A stretch of 64,000 bases of DNA from Enterobacter sp. Bisph1 (GTDB lineage: Bacteria; Pseudomonadota; Gammaproteobacteria; Enterobacterales; Enterobacteriaceae), in contig NZ_JXAG01000048.1 of NCBI RefSeq assembly GCF_000814905.1, positions 95,883-159,882 on the forward strand. Reading direction: 5' to 3'. The translations under genes and the position numbers were made by a program. This document shows, piece by piece, positions 1-9,844 of the stretch. The notes under the pieces were generated by a model. The model was given only the letters and a program-made list of their open reading frames with translations. It was not told the DNA's origin and made no database searches. How positions within the stretch are numbered: the stretch's first letter is position 1; each line of letters opens with the position of its first letter.

Positions 1-1034
<1,034 letters not shown>

Positions 1035-1088
1035 GCCTGGTTTAAGTATCATGCCCAGTCATTTCTTCATCTGTGGAGCATTTTAAAT

Positions 1089-1364
1089 ATGGCACGCGTA
1101 ACTGTTCAGGACGCTGTAGAGAAAGTAGGTAACCGTTTTGACCTGGTGCTGGTCGCCGCGCGTCGCGCTCGTCAGATGCAGGTTGGCGGTAAAGATCCTT
1201 TAGTACCGGAAGAAAACGATAAAACCACCGTTATCGCGCTGCGCGAAATCGAAGAAGGTCTGATCAACAACCAGATCCTCGACGTGCGTGAGCGCCAGGA
1301 ACAGCAAGAGCAGGAAGCCGCAGAACTGCAGGCTGTTACCGCCATTGCTGAAGGTCGTCGTTAA
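1089..1364 (+). CDS. rpoZ: RNA polymerase omega subunit
   Basis: A 91-aa protein starting [20 protein letters not shown], the conserved N-terminus of omega, with a Glu/Gln-rich C-terminal tail ([13 protein letters not shown]). Omega helps beta-prime fold and assemble, and in proteobacteria forms part of a ppGpp binding site on RNA polymerase. It lies directly ahead of spoT (18-bp gap), which couples a ppGpp target and the ppGpp enzyme in one transcript. Length and sequence match E. coli RpoZ. Confidence 0.98.
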   Translation: MARVTVQDAVEKVGNRFDLVLVAARRARQMQVGGKDPLVPEENDKTTVIALREIEEGLINNQILDVRERQEQQEQEAAELQAVTAIAEGRR

Positions 1365-1382
1365 TTAACCTGCAGGTCACCC

Positions 1383-3500
1383 TTGTATCTGTTTGAAAGC
1401 CTGAATCAGCTGATTCAAAACTATCTGCCTGAAGACCAGGTTAAGCGTCTCAGGCAGGCTTATCTCGTTGCACGTGACGCTCACGAGGGCCAGACACGTT
1501 CAAGCGGTGAACCTTATATCACGCACCCGGTGGCGGTAGCCTGCATTCTGGCCGAGATGAAACTCGACTACGAAACGCTAATGGCGGCGCTGCTGCATGA
1601 CGTGATCGAAGATACCCCGGCCACCTACCAGGATATGGAACAACTGTTTGGCAAAAGCGTTGCCGAGCTGGTGGAAGGGGTGTCGAAACTTGATAAGCTC
1701 AAGTTTCAGGATAAAAAAGAGGCGCAGGCCGAAAACTTTCGCAAGATGATTATGGCGATGGTGCAGGACATCCGCGTCATTTTAATCAAGCTTGCCGACC
1801 GCACCCACAATATGCGCACGCTCGGCTCTCTTCGCCCGGATAAGCGTCGTCGCATCGCCCGTGAAACCCTAGAAATCTACAGTCCGCTGGCGCACCGTTT
1901 AGGTATTCATCACATCAAAACCGAGCTTGAAGAGCTGGGCTTTGAAGCGCTGTATCCCAATCGCTATCGCGTGATTAAAGAAGTGGTAAAAGCCGCACGC
2001 GGCAACCGCAAAGAGATGATTCAAAAAATCCTCTCTGAAATCGAAGGGCGTTTACAGGAAGCCGGTATTCCGTGCCGCGTCAGCGGGCGTGAAAAGCACC
2101 TTTACTCCATTTACTGCAAAATGGTGCTTAAAGAGCAGCGTTTTCATTCGATTATGGATATCTACGCGTTTCGCGTTATCGTCCTCGATCTGGATACCTG
2201 TTATCGCGTGTTGGGTCAGATGCACAGCCTGTACAAGCCGCGTCCCGGCCGCGTAAAAGACTATATCGCCATTCCCAAGGCGAACGGCTATCAATCTCTG
2301 CACACCTCGATGATTGGCCCGCACGGCGTGCCGGTTGAGGTACAGATCCGTACGGAAGATATGGATCAAATGGCGGAGATGGGGGTTGCCGCGCACTGGG
2401 CTTATAAAGAGCATGGCGAAAGCAGCACTACCGCGCAAATCCGCGCCCAGCGCTGGATGCAAAGCCTGCTGGAGCTGCAACAGAGCGCCGGTAGCTCGTT
2501 TGAATTTATTGAGAGCGTTAAATCTGATCTGTTCCCCGATGAGATTTATGTTTTCACCCCGGAAGGCCGCATTGTCGAGCTGCCCGCTGGCGCGACGCCG
2601 GTGGACTTCGCCTATGCGGTGCACACGGATATCGGCCATGCCTGCGTCGGCGCGCGCGTCGATCGCCAGCCCTATCCGCTGTCGCAGTCCCTCGCCAGCG
2701 GCCAGACGGTAGAGATCATTACCGCACCTGGCGCACGCCCGAATGCCGCGTGGCTGAACTTCGTTGTCAGCTCGAAAGCGCGGGCCAAAATCCGTCAGAT
2801 GCTGAAAAACCTCAAGCGTGACGACTCCGTAAGCCTCGGTCGCCGCCTGCTGAATCACGCGCTGGGCGGAAGCCGTAAACTGGCGGAGATCCCGCCGGAG
2901 CATGTGCAACGCGAGCTGGACCGCATGAAACTCGCCTCCCTCGACGATCTGCTGGCAGAGATTGGTCTGGGCAACGCTATGAGCGTGGTGGTGGCGAAAA
3001 ACCTGCAGCAAGGGGAAGCCACTCAGGTTGCGCAAGCCTCATCCGGCACCAGCAGCGGTCATCTGCCGATCAAAGGCGCTGACGGCGTGCTTATTACCTT
3101 TGCCAAATGCTGCCGCCCCATTCCTGGCGATCCGATTGTCGCCCACGTCAGTCCTGGCAAAGGGTTGGTGATTCACCATGAATCCTGCCGTAACATTCGT
3201 GGCTACCAGAAAGAGCCCGAAAGATATATGGCCGTCGAATGGGACAAAGAGACCGCGCAGGAGTTTATCACCGAGATCAAGGTCGATATGTTCAACCATC
3301 AGGGCGCGCTGGCGAACCTGACGGCGGCGATTAACACCGCCTCTTCGAACATTCAAAGCCTGAACACCGAAGAGAAAGATGGCCGCGTCTACAGCGCGTT
3401 CATCCGGCTGACGGCGCGCGATCGCGTTCATCTGGCGAATATTATGCGCAAAATCCGCGTGATGCCGGATGTGATTAAAGTCACCCGCAATCGAAACTAG
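1383..3500 (+). CDS. spoT: SpoT, bifunctional (p)ppGpp hydrolase/synthetase
   Basis: A 705-aa RelA/SpoT-family enzyme; its main role is hydrolysis of (p)ppGpp, with weak synthetase activity during carbon, fatty-acid or iron stress. Visible domains in order: HD hydrolase (HPVAVACILAEM with AALLHDVIEDT, about residues 45-80), synthetase (about 230-350, with PKANGYQSLHTS), TGS (about 386-450, EIYVFTPEGRIVELPAG), a helical region, and a C-terminal ACT domain (about 630-705). Start is TTG at 1383, as in E. coli spoT. It is 3 aa longer than the K-12 protein because of a small variable segment near residues 545-560. trmH follows after an unusual 157-bp spacer. Confidence 0.98.
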   Translation: MYLFESLNQLIQNYLPEDQVKRLRQAYLVARDAHEGQTRSSGEPYITHPVAVACILAEMKLDYETLMAALLHDVIEDTPATYQDMEQLFGKSVAELVEGVSKLDKLKFQDKKEAQAENFRKMIMAMVQDIRVILIKLADRTHNMRTLGSLRPDKRRRIARETLEIYSPLAHRLGIHHIKTELEELGFEALYPNRYRVIKEVVKAARGNRKEMIQKILSEIEGRLQEAGIPCRVSGREKHLYSIYCKMVLKEQRFHSIMDIYAFRVIVLDLDTCYRVLGQMHSLYKPRPGRVKDYIAIPKANGYQSLHTSMIGPHGVPVEVQIRTEDMDQMAEMGVAAHWAYKEHGESSTTAQIRAQRWMQSLLELQQSAGSSFEFIESVKSDLFPDEIYVFTPEGRIVELPAGATPVDFAYAVHTDIGHACVGARVDRQPYPLSQSLASGQTVEIITAPGARPNAAWLNFVVSSKARAKIRQMLKNLKRDDSVSLGRRLLNHALGGSRKLAEIPPEHVQRELDRMKLASLDDLLAEIGLGNAMSVVVAKNLQQGEATQVAQASSGTSSGHLPIKGADGVLITFAKCCRPIPGDPIVAHVSPGKGLVIHHESCRNIRGYQKEPERYMAVEWDKETAQEFITEIKVDMFNHQGALANLTAAINTASSNIQSLNTEEKDGRVYSAFIRLTARDRVHLANIMRKIRVMPDVIKVTRNRN

Positions 3501-3540
3501 TCTTAAACACACAGCCATTTGCATGCCGTCATAACGCGCT

Positions 3541-3635
3541 GGCCCTCACCCCGAAGGGACGAGGCGGTAAGCCGAATAACGCGCAAGCGAATGGGTGCCC
3601 GGTCACGTGAAGAACAGGTAGCCGGGGTGAAAAGG
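3541..3635. repeat. Imperfect inverted repeat in the spoT-trmH spacer
   Basis: Arms TCACCCCG at 3546-3553 and CGGGGTGA at 3623-3630 are perfect complements, and flanking GGCC at 3541-3544 and 3632-3635 extends the match. The element fills most of a 157-bp spacer between spoT and trmH, genes that are almost contiguous in E. coli. It may be a REP/BIME-like insertion or a structure that lowers read-through; no family is assigned. Confidence 0.5.
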
Positions 3636-3657
3636 CCGTTTAAAGGATGAAGTTTTT

Positions 3658-4347
3658 ATGAATTCACAGCGTTATGCACGGATACGCGAAATGCTCGCCA
3701 GGCGTCAGCCTGATCTGACGGTCTGCATGGAGCAGGTGCATAAACCTCATAACGTCTCCGCCATTATCCGCACCGCCGACGCCGTTGGCGTGCATGAAGT
3801 GCACGCCGTCTGGCCAGGCAACCGCATGCGTACCATGGCCTCTTCCGCCGCAGGCAGCAACAGCTGGGTGGAAGTGAAAACCCACCGCACCATCAGCGAT
3901 GCCGTTGGCACGCTAAAAGCGCGCGGTATGCAGATCCTCGCCACCCACCTTTCTGACAAAGCGGTTGATTTTCGCGAGATCGACTACACCCGCCCGACCT
4001 GTATTTTGATGGGTCAGGAGAAAACCGGGATCACCCAGCAAGCGCTGGATCTGGCGGATCGGGATATCATCATCCCGATGACGGGCATGGTGCAGTCGCT
4101 GAACGTCTCCGTTGCTTCCGCCTTGATCCTCTATGAAGCGCAGCGCCAGCGGCAAAACGCCGGAATGTATCAGCGCGAGAACAGTATGCTGCCGGACGAA
4201 GAGCAGCAGCGCCTGCTGTTCGAGGGGGGTTACCCGGTGCTGGCTAAAGTGGCGAAACGCAAAGGCCTGCCTTATCCTCACGTTAACAGTGAAGGACAAA
4301 TCGAAGCCGACCCAACGTGGTGGGCAACTATGCAGGCCACGGAGTAA
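3658..4347 (+). CDS. trmH: tRNA (guanosine(18)-2'-O)-methyltransferase TrmH
   Basis: Methylates the 2'-OH of G18 in the tRNA D-loop using S-adenosylmethionine. The 229-aa product has the SpoU/SPOUT motifs: NVSAIIRTADAVGVHEVH near the N-terminus, CILMGQEKTGI in the middle (SAM-binding knot) and SLNVSVASALILYEAQRQR near residue 150. Length equals E. coli TrmH. An AAGGA site lies about 10 bp before the ATG. recG begins three bases after the stop codon, so the two genes are probably co-translated. Confidence 0.97.
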   Translation: MNSQRYARIREMLARRQPDLTVCMEQVHKPHNVSAIIRTADAVGVHEVHAVWPGNRMRTMASSAAGSNSWVEVKTHRTISDAVGTLKARGMQILATHLSDKAVDFREIDYTRPTCILMGQEKTGITQQALDLADRDIIIPMTGMVQSLNVSVASALILYEAQRQRQNAGMYQRENSMLPDEEQQRLLFEGGYPVLAKVAKRKGLPYPHVNSEGQIEADPTWWATMQATE

Positions 4348-4350
4348 TCA

Positions 4351-6432
4351 ATGAAAGGTAAGCTGCTCGATGCTGTGCCCTTAAACTCGCTGACCGGAGT
4401 CGGCGCGGCGCAGAGCAGTAAGCTGGCGAAAATCGGCCTTAACAGCGTGTCGGATCTCCTGCTTCACCTTCCCTTGCGCTACGAAGATCGTACCCAGCTC
4501 TACCCGATTGCCGACCTGCTGCCGGGCATTTACGCCACGGTGGAGGGCGAAGTGCTGAACTGCAATATCTCCTTCGGCGGCCGCCGGATGATGACCTGCC
4601 AGATAAGCGACGGCACCGGCATTCTGACCATGCGCTTTTTCAACTTCAATGCGGCAATGAAAAACAGCCTTGCCACCGGCCGCCGCGTGTTGGCCTATGG
4701 TGAAGCGAAGCGCGGAAAGTACGGCGCAGAAATGATCCATCCGGAATACCGTGTGCAGGGCGATCTCAGCACGCCGGAGCTGCAAGAAACCCTGACGCCG
4801 GTTTATCCCACCACCGAAGGCATTAAACAAGCCACGCTGCGTAAGCTTACGGATCAGGCTTTAGAACTGCTGGCCACCTGCGCCATCAATGAACTGCTGC
4901 CGCCGGAGCTGGCTCAGGGGTTAATGAGCCTGCCGGAGGCATTGCACACGCTGCACCGCCCGCCGCCGACGCTGCAGTTAAGCGAACTGGAGAGCGGTCA
5001 ACATCCGGCGCAGCGCCGCTTAATTCTTGAAGAGCTTCTGGCGCACAACCTCAGCATGCTGGCGCTGCGCGCCGGGGCACAGCGTTACCATGCCCAGCCG
5101 CTGGGCGCGAAAGATGAGCTTAAAAACCGGCTGCTGGCCTCCCTGCCCTTTAAACCGACCGGCGCACAGGCGCGCGTGGTGGCAGAGATTGAGCGCGATA
5201 TGGCCCTTGATATGCCGATGATGCGCCTGGTGCAGGGTGATGTCGGTTCCGGTAAAACGCTGGTGGCCGCGCTGGCGGCGCTTCGCGCGATTGCCAACGG
5301 CAAGCAGGTCGCCATGATGGCACCCACCGAACTGCTGGCTGAACAGCATGCCAATAATTTCCGCAACTGGTTTGCCCCCCTCGGCATTGAAGTAGGCTGG
5401 CTGGCGGGTAAGCAGAAAGGCAAAGCACGACAGGCGCAGCAAGAGGCGATTGCCTGCGGCCAGGTGCAGATGATTGTCGGTACCCATGCGATTTTTCAGG
5501 AGCAGGTGCAGTTTAACGGCCTGGCGCTGGTGATAATTGATGAACAGCACCGCTTCGGCGTTCACCAACGCCTGGCGCTGTGGGAGAAGGGCCAGCAGCA
5601 GGGTTTTCATCCCCACCAGCTGATCATGACCGCCACGCCAATTCCGCGCACGCTGGCAATGACCGCCTATGCCGATCTTGACACTTCGGTGATTGATGAA
5701 CTGCCACCGGGGCGTACGCCGGTCACCACCGTCGCGATTCCCGATACGCGTCGCAACGAGATTATCGACCGCGTGCGCAGCGCCTGTACCGGCGAAGGTC
5801 GCCAGGCGTACTGGGTATGTACCTTAATTGAAGAGTCTGACCTGCTGGAAGCGCAGGCGGCGGAAGCGACCTGGGAAGAGCTGAAACTGGCGCTGCCGGA
5901 ACTGAACGTCGGGCTGGTGCATGGGCGCATGAAGCCCGCCGAAAAACAGGCGGTGATGCAGGCGTTTAAACAGGGCGAGCTGCATCTGCTGGTGGCGACA
6001 ACGGTGATTGAAGTGGGCGTCGATGTGCCCAATTCCAGCCTGATGATTATTGAGAATCCCGAGCGGCTCGGTCTTGCGCAACTCCACCAGCTGCGCGGGC
6101 GCGTCGGGCGCGGTGCGGTCGCCTCCCACTGCGTGCTGTTGTATAAATCCCCGCTGTCAAAAACGGCGCAAAAGCGTTTACAGGTGCTGCGCGATAGCAA
6201 CGATGGCTTCGTGATTGCGCAAAAAGATTTAGAGATCCGCGGTCCGGGTGAATTGCTGGGTACCCGCCAGACCGGCGCTGCGGAATTTAAAGTCGCCGAT
6301 CTGCTCCGTGACCAGGCGATGATCCCGGAAGTGCAGCGTATCGCCCGCCATATTCATGAACGTTATCCGCAGCTTGCCGAAGCGCTGATCGACCGCTGGA
6401 TGCCGGAAACGGAACGCTATTCCAACGCCTGA
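4351..6432 (+). CDS. recG: ATP-dependent DNA helicase RecG
   Basis: Branch-migration helicase that regresses stalled forks and processes Holliday junctions. The 693-aa protein shows the N-terminal wedge/OB domain (about residues 1-190), then superfamily 2 motifs: Walker A GDVGSGKT near residue 297, a DEQHRFGV box (motif II) near 397, TATPIPRTLAM (motif III), and QLRGRVGRG (motif VI) near 576. Length matches E. coli (693). It ends the spoT-trmH-recG block. In E. coli, gltS lies on the opposite strand next to it; here xanP follows directly. Confidence 0.98.
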   Translation: MKGKLLDAVPLNSLTGVGAAQSSKLAKIGLNSVSDLLLHLPLRYEDRTQLYPIADLLPGIYATVEGEVLNCNISFGGRRMMTCQISDGTGILTMRFFNFNAAMKNSLATGRRVLAYGEAKRGKYGAEMIHPEYRVQGDLSTPELQETLTPVYPTTEGIKQATLRKLTDQALELLATCAINELLPPELAQGLMSLPEALHTLHRPPPTLQLSELESGQHPAQRRLILEELLAHNLSMLALRAGAQRYHAQPLGAKDELKNRLLASLPFKPTGAQARVVAEIERDMALDMPMMRLVQGDVGSGKTLVAALAALRAIANGKQVAMMAPTELLAEQHANNFRNWFAPLGIEVGWLAGKQKGKARQAQQEAIACGQVQMIVGTHAIFQEQVQFNGLALVIIDEQHRFGVHQRLALWEKGQQQGFHPHQLIMTATPIPRTLAMTAYADLDTSVIDELPPGRTPVTTVAIPDTRRNEIIDRVRSACTGEGRQAYWVCTLIEESDLLEAQAAEATWEELKLALPELNVGLVHGRMKPAEKQAVMQAFKQGELHLLVATTVIEVGVDVPNSSLMIIENPERLGLAQLHQLRGRVGRGAVASHCVLLYKSPLSKTAQKRLQVLRDSNDGFVIAQKDLEIRGPGELLGTRQTGAAEFKVADLLRDQAMIPEVQRIARHIHERYPQLAEALIDRWMPETERYSNA

Positions 6433-6487
6433 GTTTAGAACCTTATGCGGCAAAACAAACATCCCTTAGAAAAGTATGTTTTTAGCA

Positions 6488-6525
6488 AAGCAACCGTTTG
6501 CTTTTAGCAAACAGTCCGCTAGAAT
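6488..6525 (+). promoter_or_regulatory. xanP promoter with PurR-like operator
   Basis: AAGCAACCGTTTGCTT at 6488-6503 matches 13 of 16 bases of the PurR consensus ACGCAAACGTTTGCGT and is nearly palindromic. It overlaps a -35 (TTGCTT, 6498-6503), which stands 16 bp before a -10 (TAGAAT, 6520-6525). A bound repressor here would block RNA polymerase. Purine repression of xanP would fit its role as a xanthine importer; PurR control of the E. coli gene has been proposed by comparative genomics. Confidence 0.65.
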
Positions 6526-6555
6526 CAGCGCTTTTCCATCAGGGGATTGCTTGAG

Positions 6556-7941
6556 ATGTCCGTAAATACCATCGAGTCAGCAGATGCGCAACCGGTTGCG
6601 CAGACTCCTTCCAGTGAATTGATCTACCGCCTTGAAGATCGCCCGCCCTTGCCGCAAACCCTGTTTGCCGCGCTACAGCACCTGCTGGCGATGTTTGTCG
6701 GCGTGATCACCCCGGCATTACTGATTTGCCAGGCGCTGGGTTTACCGGCTCAGGACACTCAGCACATTATCAGCATGTCGCTGTTCGCCTCCGGCGTCGC
6801 ATCCGTTATACAAATCAAAGCCTGGGGTCCGGTCGGCTCCGGGTTGCTCTCCATTCAGGGCACCAGTTTTAACTTTGTCGCGCCGCTGATTATGGGCGGT
6901 ACGGCGCTGAAAACCGGCGGGGCGGACGTGCCGACAATGATGGCTGCGCTGTTCGGAACCCTGATGCTGGCCAGCTGTACCGAAATGGTTATTTCGCGCA
7001 TTCTGCCGCTGGCGCGCCGTATTATTACCCCGCTGGTGTCCGGCGTGGTGGTGATGATTATCGGCCTGTCGCTGATTCAGGTAGGTTTGACTTCCGTCGG
7101 CGGTGGTTATGCAGCGATGGCGAACCACACCTTTGGCGCACCGAAAAACCTGCTGCTGGCAGGGGTGGTGCTGGGGCTGATTATTCTGCTTAACCGCCAG
7201 CGCAACCCGTATCTGCGTATTGCTTCGCTGGTGATCGCAATGGCGGTGGGATATGTGCTGGCGATGCTGCTGGGCATGCTGCCGGAATATAATGCGCCGG
7301 AAAGTACCTTTATGGTGCCGACACCGCTTTACTATGGCCTGAGCATCGACTGGAGCCTGCTGCTGCCGCTGATGCTGGTGTTTATGATCACTTCGCTGGA
7401 AACCATCGGCGATATCACCGCAACCTCTGATGTGTCAGAACAACCGGTGACCGGTCCGCTGTATATGAAGCGCCTGAAAGGCGGCGTGCTGGCAAACGGC
7501 CTGAACTCTTTTGTCTCTGCCGTTTTCAACACCTTCCCGAACTCCTGTTTCGGCCAGAACAATGGCGTGATCCAGCTGACGGGCGTTGCCAGCCGCTATA
7601 TCGGTTTCTTTATCGCCATGATGCTGATAGTGCTGGGCCTGTTCCCGGCGGTTAGCGCTTTTGTGCAGCAGTTGCCTGAGCCGGTACTCGGCGGCGCGAC
7701 GCTGGTGATGTTCGGCACCATTGCCGCGTCCGGCGTGCGAATTGTCTCTCGCGAGCCGCTGAACCGTCGCGCCATCCTGATCCTCGCCCTGTCGCTGGCC
7801 GTGGGTCTGGGCGTATCCCAGCAGCCGCAAATCCTGCAGTTTGCCCCGGACTGGCTGAAAAACCTGCTCTCTTCCGGCATTGCCGCAGGTGGTATTACGG
7901 CGATTGTGCTGAATCTGATTTTCCCACCCGAGACGAACTGA
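6556..7941 (+). CDS. xanP: Xanthine:H+ symporter XanP (NCS2/NAT family)
   Basis: Inner-membrane proton symporter that imports xanthine. The 461-aa protein has about 12-14 hydrophobic segments and the NAT-family features: [15 protein letters not shown], the [19 protein letters not shown] stretch, and the signature region [19 protein letters not shown]. It is close to E. coli XanP throughout. The ATG at 6556 ([12 protein letters not shown]) is chosen over an in-frame TTG at 6547 because it matches the K-12 start and sits 10 bp after AGGGG. It is transcribed alone, from the PurR-like promoter upstream. Confidence 0.95.
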   Translation: MSVNTIESADAQPVAQTPSSELIYRLEDRPPLPQTLFAALQHLLAMFVGVITPALLICQALGLPAQDTQHIISMSLFASGVASVIQIKAWGPVGSGLLSIQGTSFNFVAPLIMGGTALKTGGADVPTMMAALFGTLMLASCTEMVISRILPLARRIITPLVSGVVVMIIGLSLIQVGLTSVGGGYAAMANHTFGAPKNLLLAGVVLGLIILLNRQRNPYLRIASLVIAMAVGYVLAMLLGMLPEYNAPESTFMVPTPLYYGLSIDWSLLLPLMLVFMITSLETIGDITATSDVSEQPVTGPLYMKRLKGGVLANGLNSFVSAVFNTFPNSCFGQNNGVIQLTGVASRYIGFFIAMMLIVLGLFPAVSAFVQQLPEPVLGGATLVMFGTIAASGVRIVSREPLNRRAILILALSLAVGLGVSQQPQILQFAPDWLKNLLSSGIAAGGITAIVLNLIFPPETN

Positions 7942-7949
7942 TTACCCTG

Positions 7950-7975
7950 CGGCAACGGCATTAAGACCGTTGCCG
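7950..7975 (+). terminator. Hairpin after xanP
   Basis: Perfect 9-bp stem CGGCAACGG / CCGTTGCCG with an 8-nt loop, 9 bp after the xanP stop. The downstream tract is only moderately T-rich (CACCTTCTTTC), so termination may be partial. Confidence 0.6.
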
Positions 7976-8061
7976 CCGTCACCTTCTTTCATCATTCCGC
8001 CCTTGAGCATTGCGCATAAATCGTGCATAACTGCCTGTCTGGCACGTGGAGATGGAAGATC

Positions 8062-9798
8062 ATGAAATTTATTGGAAAGCTGCTCCTTATCGTTGCTATC
8101 GTTCTGCTGGTAGCGATACTTATCTGCTATTTCCTGCTGCAGACCCGCTGGGGTGCAACGCAGGCCAGCAAGTGGGTGAGCGACAACAGCGACTATCACC
8201 TGACCTTTGACGCGATAGATCATCGTTTCTCTTCCCCTTCTCATGTGTTGCTGAAAGGCGTGAATTTTGGCCGTAAAGGCAAACCTGCAACGCTGGTCGC
8301 TAAAAGCGTCGATATCGGCCTGAGCAGCCGCCAGATAACCGATCCGTTGCATGTCGACACCATTGTGTTAGAAGACGGCACGCTGAACTTTTCCCCGGCC
8401 ACCGCGCCGCTGCCTTTCCAGGCCGACCGCCTGCAGCTGAAGAATATGGCGTTTAACAGCCCAACCACCGGCTGGGATCTCAGCGCCCAGCGCGTGACGG
8501 GCGGCGTTGCGCCCTGGCAACCCGTTACCGGCAACGTGCTCGGCAGCAAAACACAGATTCAGATGAGCGCCGGTTCGCTGACCTTAAACGGCGTTCCCGC
8601 CAGTAATGTTTTAATTCAGGGCAGCATCGATAAAGATGTCGTCACGCTGACCACCATTGGTGCTGATATGGCGCGCGGTTCCCTGACCGGTGATGCGCGC
8701 CGCGCCGCTGATGGCAGTTGGGTAGTGAATACGCTGCGGTTAAACGATATCCGTCTGCAGAGCGATAAATCCCTGCTCGATTTCTTCCGCCCGCTGACCA
8801 CCTTGCCCTCGCTGAAAATCGGCCGTGTTGAAGTCACCGATGCGCGTTTACAAGGCCCCGGCTGGGCAGTTACCGATCTGGATTTAAGTTTGCGTAACCT
8901 GACGCTGATAAAAGACGACTGGCAAAGCGAAGATGGCAGGCTTTCGATGAACGCCAGCGAGTTTATTTACGGCTCGCTGCACCTGTTCGACCCGATCCTT
9001 AACGCCACGTTTTCACCCCAGGGCATTACGCTACAGCAGTTCACCTCGCGCTGGGAAAACGGGATGGTGCGCACCTCGGGGAACTGGTATCGCGCCGGCC
9101 ACGCGCTGGTGCTGGATGACGCCGCCTTTGCCGGGCTGGAATATACGCTGCCGGACAACTGGAAACAGCTGTGGATGGAGGATCTGCCGGACTGGCTAAA
9201 GACCATAACGCTGAAAAAATTTAGCGCCAGCCGCAACCTGGTGATCGATATCGACCCGACATTTCCGTGGCAGCTGACGGCGCTGGATGGCTATGGCGAT
9301 AACCTGCAACTGGTGCGCGAGGGTAAATGGGGCGTGTGGGGCGGAACGGCGAAACTGAACGCCGCCGCCGCGACCTTTAACCGGGTGGATGTCCGTCGTC
9401 CTTCGCTGGCGCTCAACGCCAACAGCAGTATCGTCAATATCACCGAGCTAAGCGCCTTTACCGGCCAGGGCTTACTGGACGCCAAAGCGGTGGTCTCGCA
9501 AACGCCGGATCGCAGCGTAAACCTCAGCCTGAACGGGCGCGGCGTACCGGTAAATATTTTACAGGAGTGGGGCTGGCCCGTTCTGCCCATCAGCGGCGAC
9601 GGTAACTTACAGCTGACCGCCAGCGGCACCGTACGCGCCGATGCTCCGTTAAAAGCGTCGGTAAACGGTGAACTTTCGGTGATTAACGTCCAGAAGCAGC
9701 AGATCAAGCAGAGTATGCACGGCGGCGTCGTGTCCGGTGGCGTGGTTGCGCCACCGGCAGAACCAGCGCCAGCCCCTTCACCTCAGCCCGCGCCCTGA
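8062..9798 (+). CDS. yicH: YicH, AsmA-family inner-membrane protein
   Basis: A 578-aa protein with an N-terminal transmembrane anchor (residues about 5-25, LLLIVAIVLLVAILICYFLL) and a long beta-rich periplasmic region, as in AsmA-like proteins that are thought to help move lipids between the membranes. It aligns along its length with E. coli YicH (569 aa). ATG 8062 (MKFIGKLLL) is preferred to the in-frame start 39 bp upstream because it matches the family. The tail is extended and Pro/Ala-rich (PPAEPAPAPSPQPAP). The exact role of YicH is unproven. Confidence 0.93.
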   Translation: MKFIGKLLLIVAIVLLVAILICYFLLQTRWGATQASKWVSDNSDYHLTFDAIDHRFSSPSHVLLKGVNFGRKGKPATLVAKSVDIGLSSRQITDPLHVDTIVLEDGTLNFSPATAPLPFQADRLQLKNMAFNSPTTGWDLSAQRVTGGVAPWQPVTGNVLGSKTQIQMSAGSLTLNGVPASNVLIQGSIDKDVVTLTTIGADMARGSLTGDARRAADGSWVVNTLRLNDIRLQSDKSLLDFFRPLTTLPSLKIGRVEVTDARLQGPGWAVTDLDLSLRNLTLIKDDWQSEDGRLSMNASEFIYGSLHLFDPILNATFSPQGITLQQFTSRWENGMVRTSGNWYRAGHALVLDDAAFAGLEYTLPDNWKQLWMEDLPDWLKTITLKKFSASRNLVIDIDPTFPWQLTALDGYGDNLQLVREGKWGVWGGTAKLNAAAATFNRVDVRRPSLALNANSSIVNITELSAFTGQGLLDAKAVVSQTPDRSVNLSLNGRGVPVNILQEWGWPVLPISGDGNLQLTASGTVRADAPLKASVNGELSVINVQKQQIKQSMHGGVVSGGVVAPPAEPAPAPSPQPAP

Positions 9799-9810
9799 AA
9801 CCTGTCTGCA

Positions 9811-9836
9811 TGCCCTCTCCTTTACGGGAGAGGGCA
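9811..9836. terminator. Bidirectional hairpin between yicH and yicI
   Basis: Perfect 10-bp stem TGCCCTCTCC / GGAGAGGGCA with a 6-nt loop between the ends of the convergent genes yicH and yicI. There is no clear T run on either side, so activity is inferred from position. Confidence 0.6.
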
Positions 9837-9844
9837 CAGCAAAC

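Noticed and set aside
2052..3035. Long minus-strand frame inside spoT
   Set aside because: Shadow of spoT in GC-rich coding DNA; no ribosome site or family resemblance.
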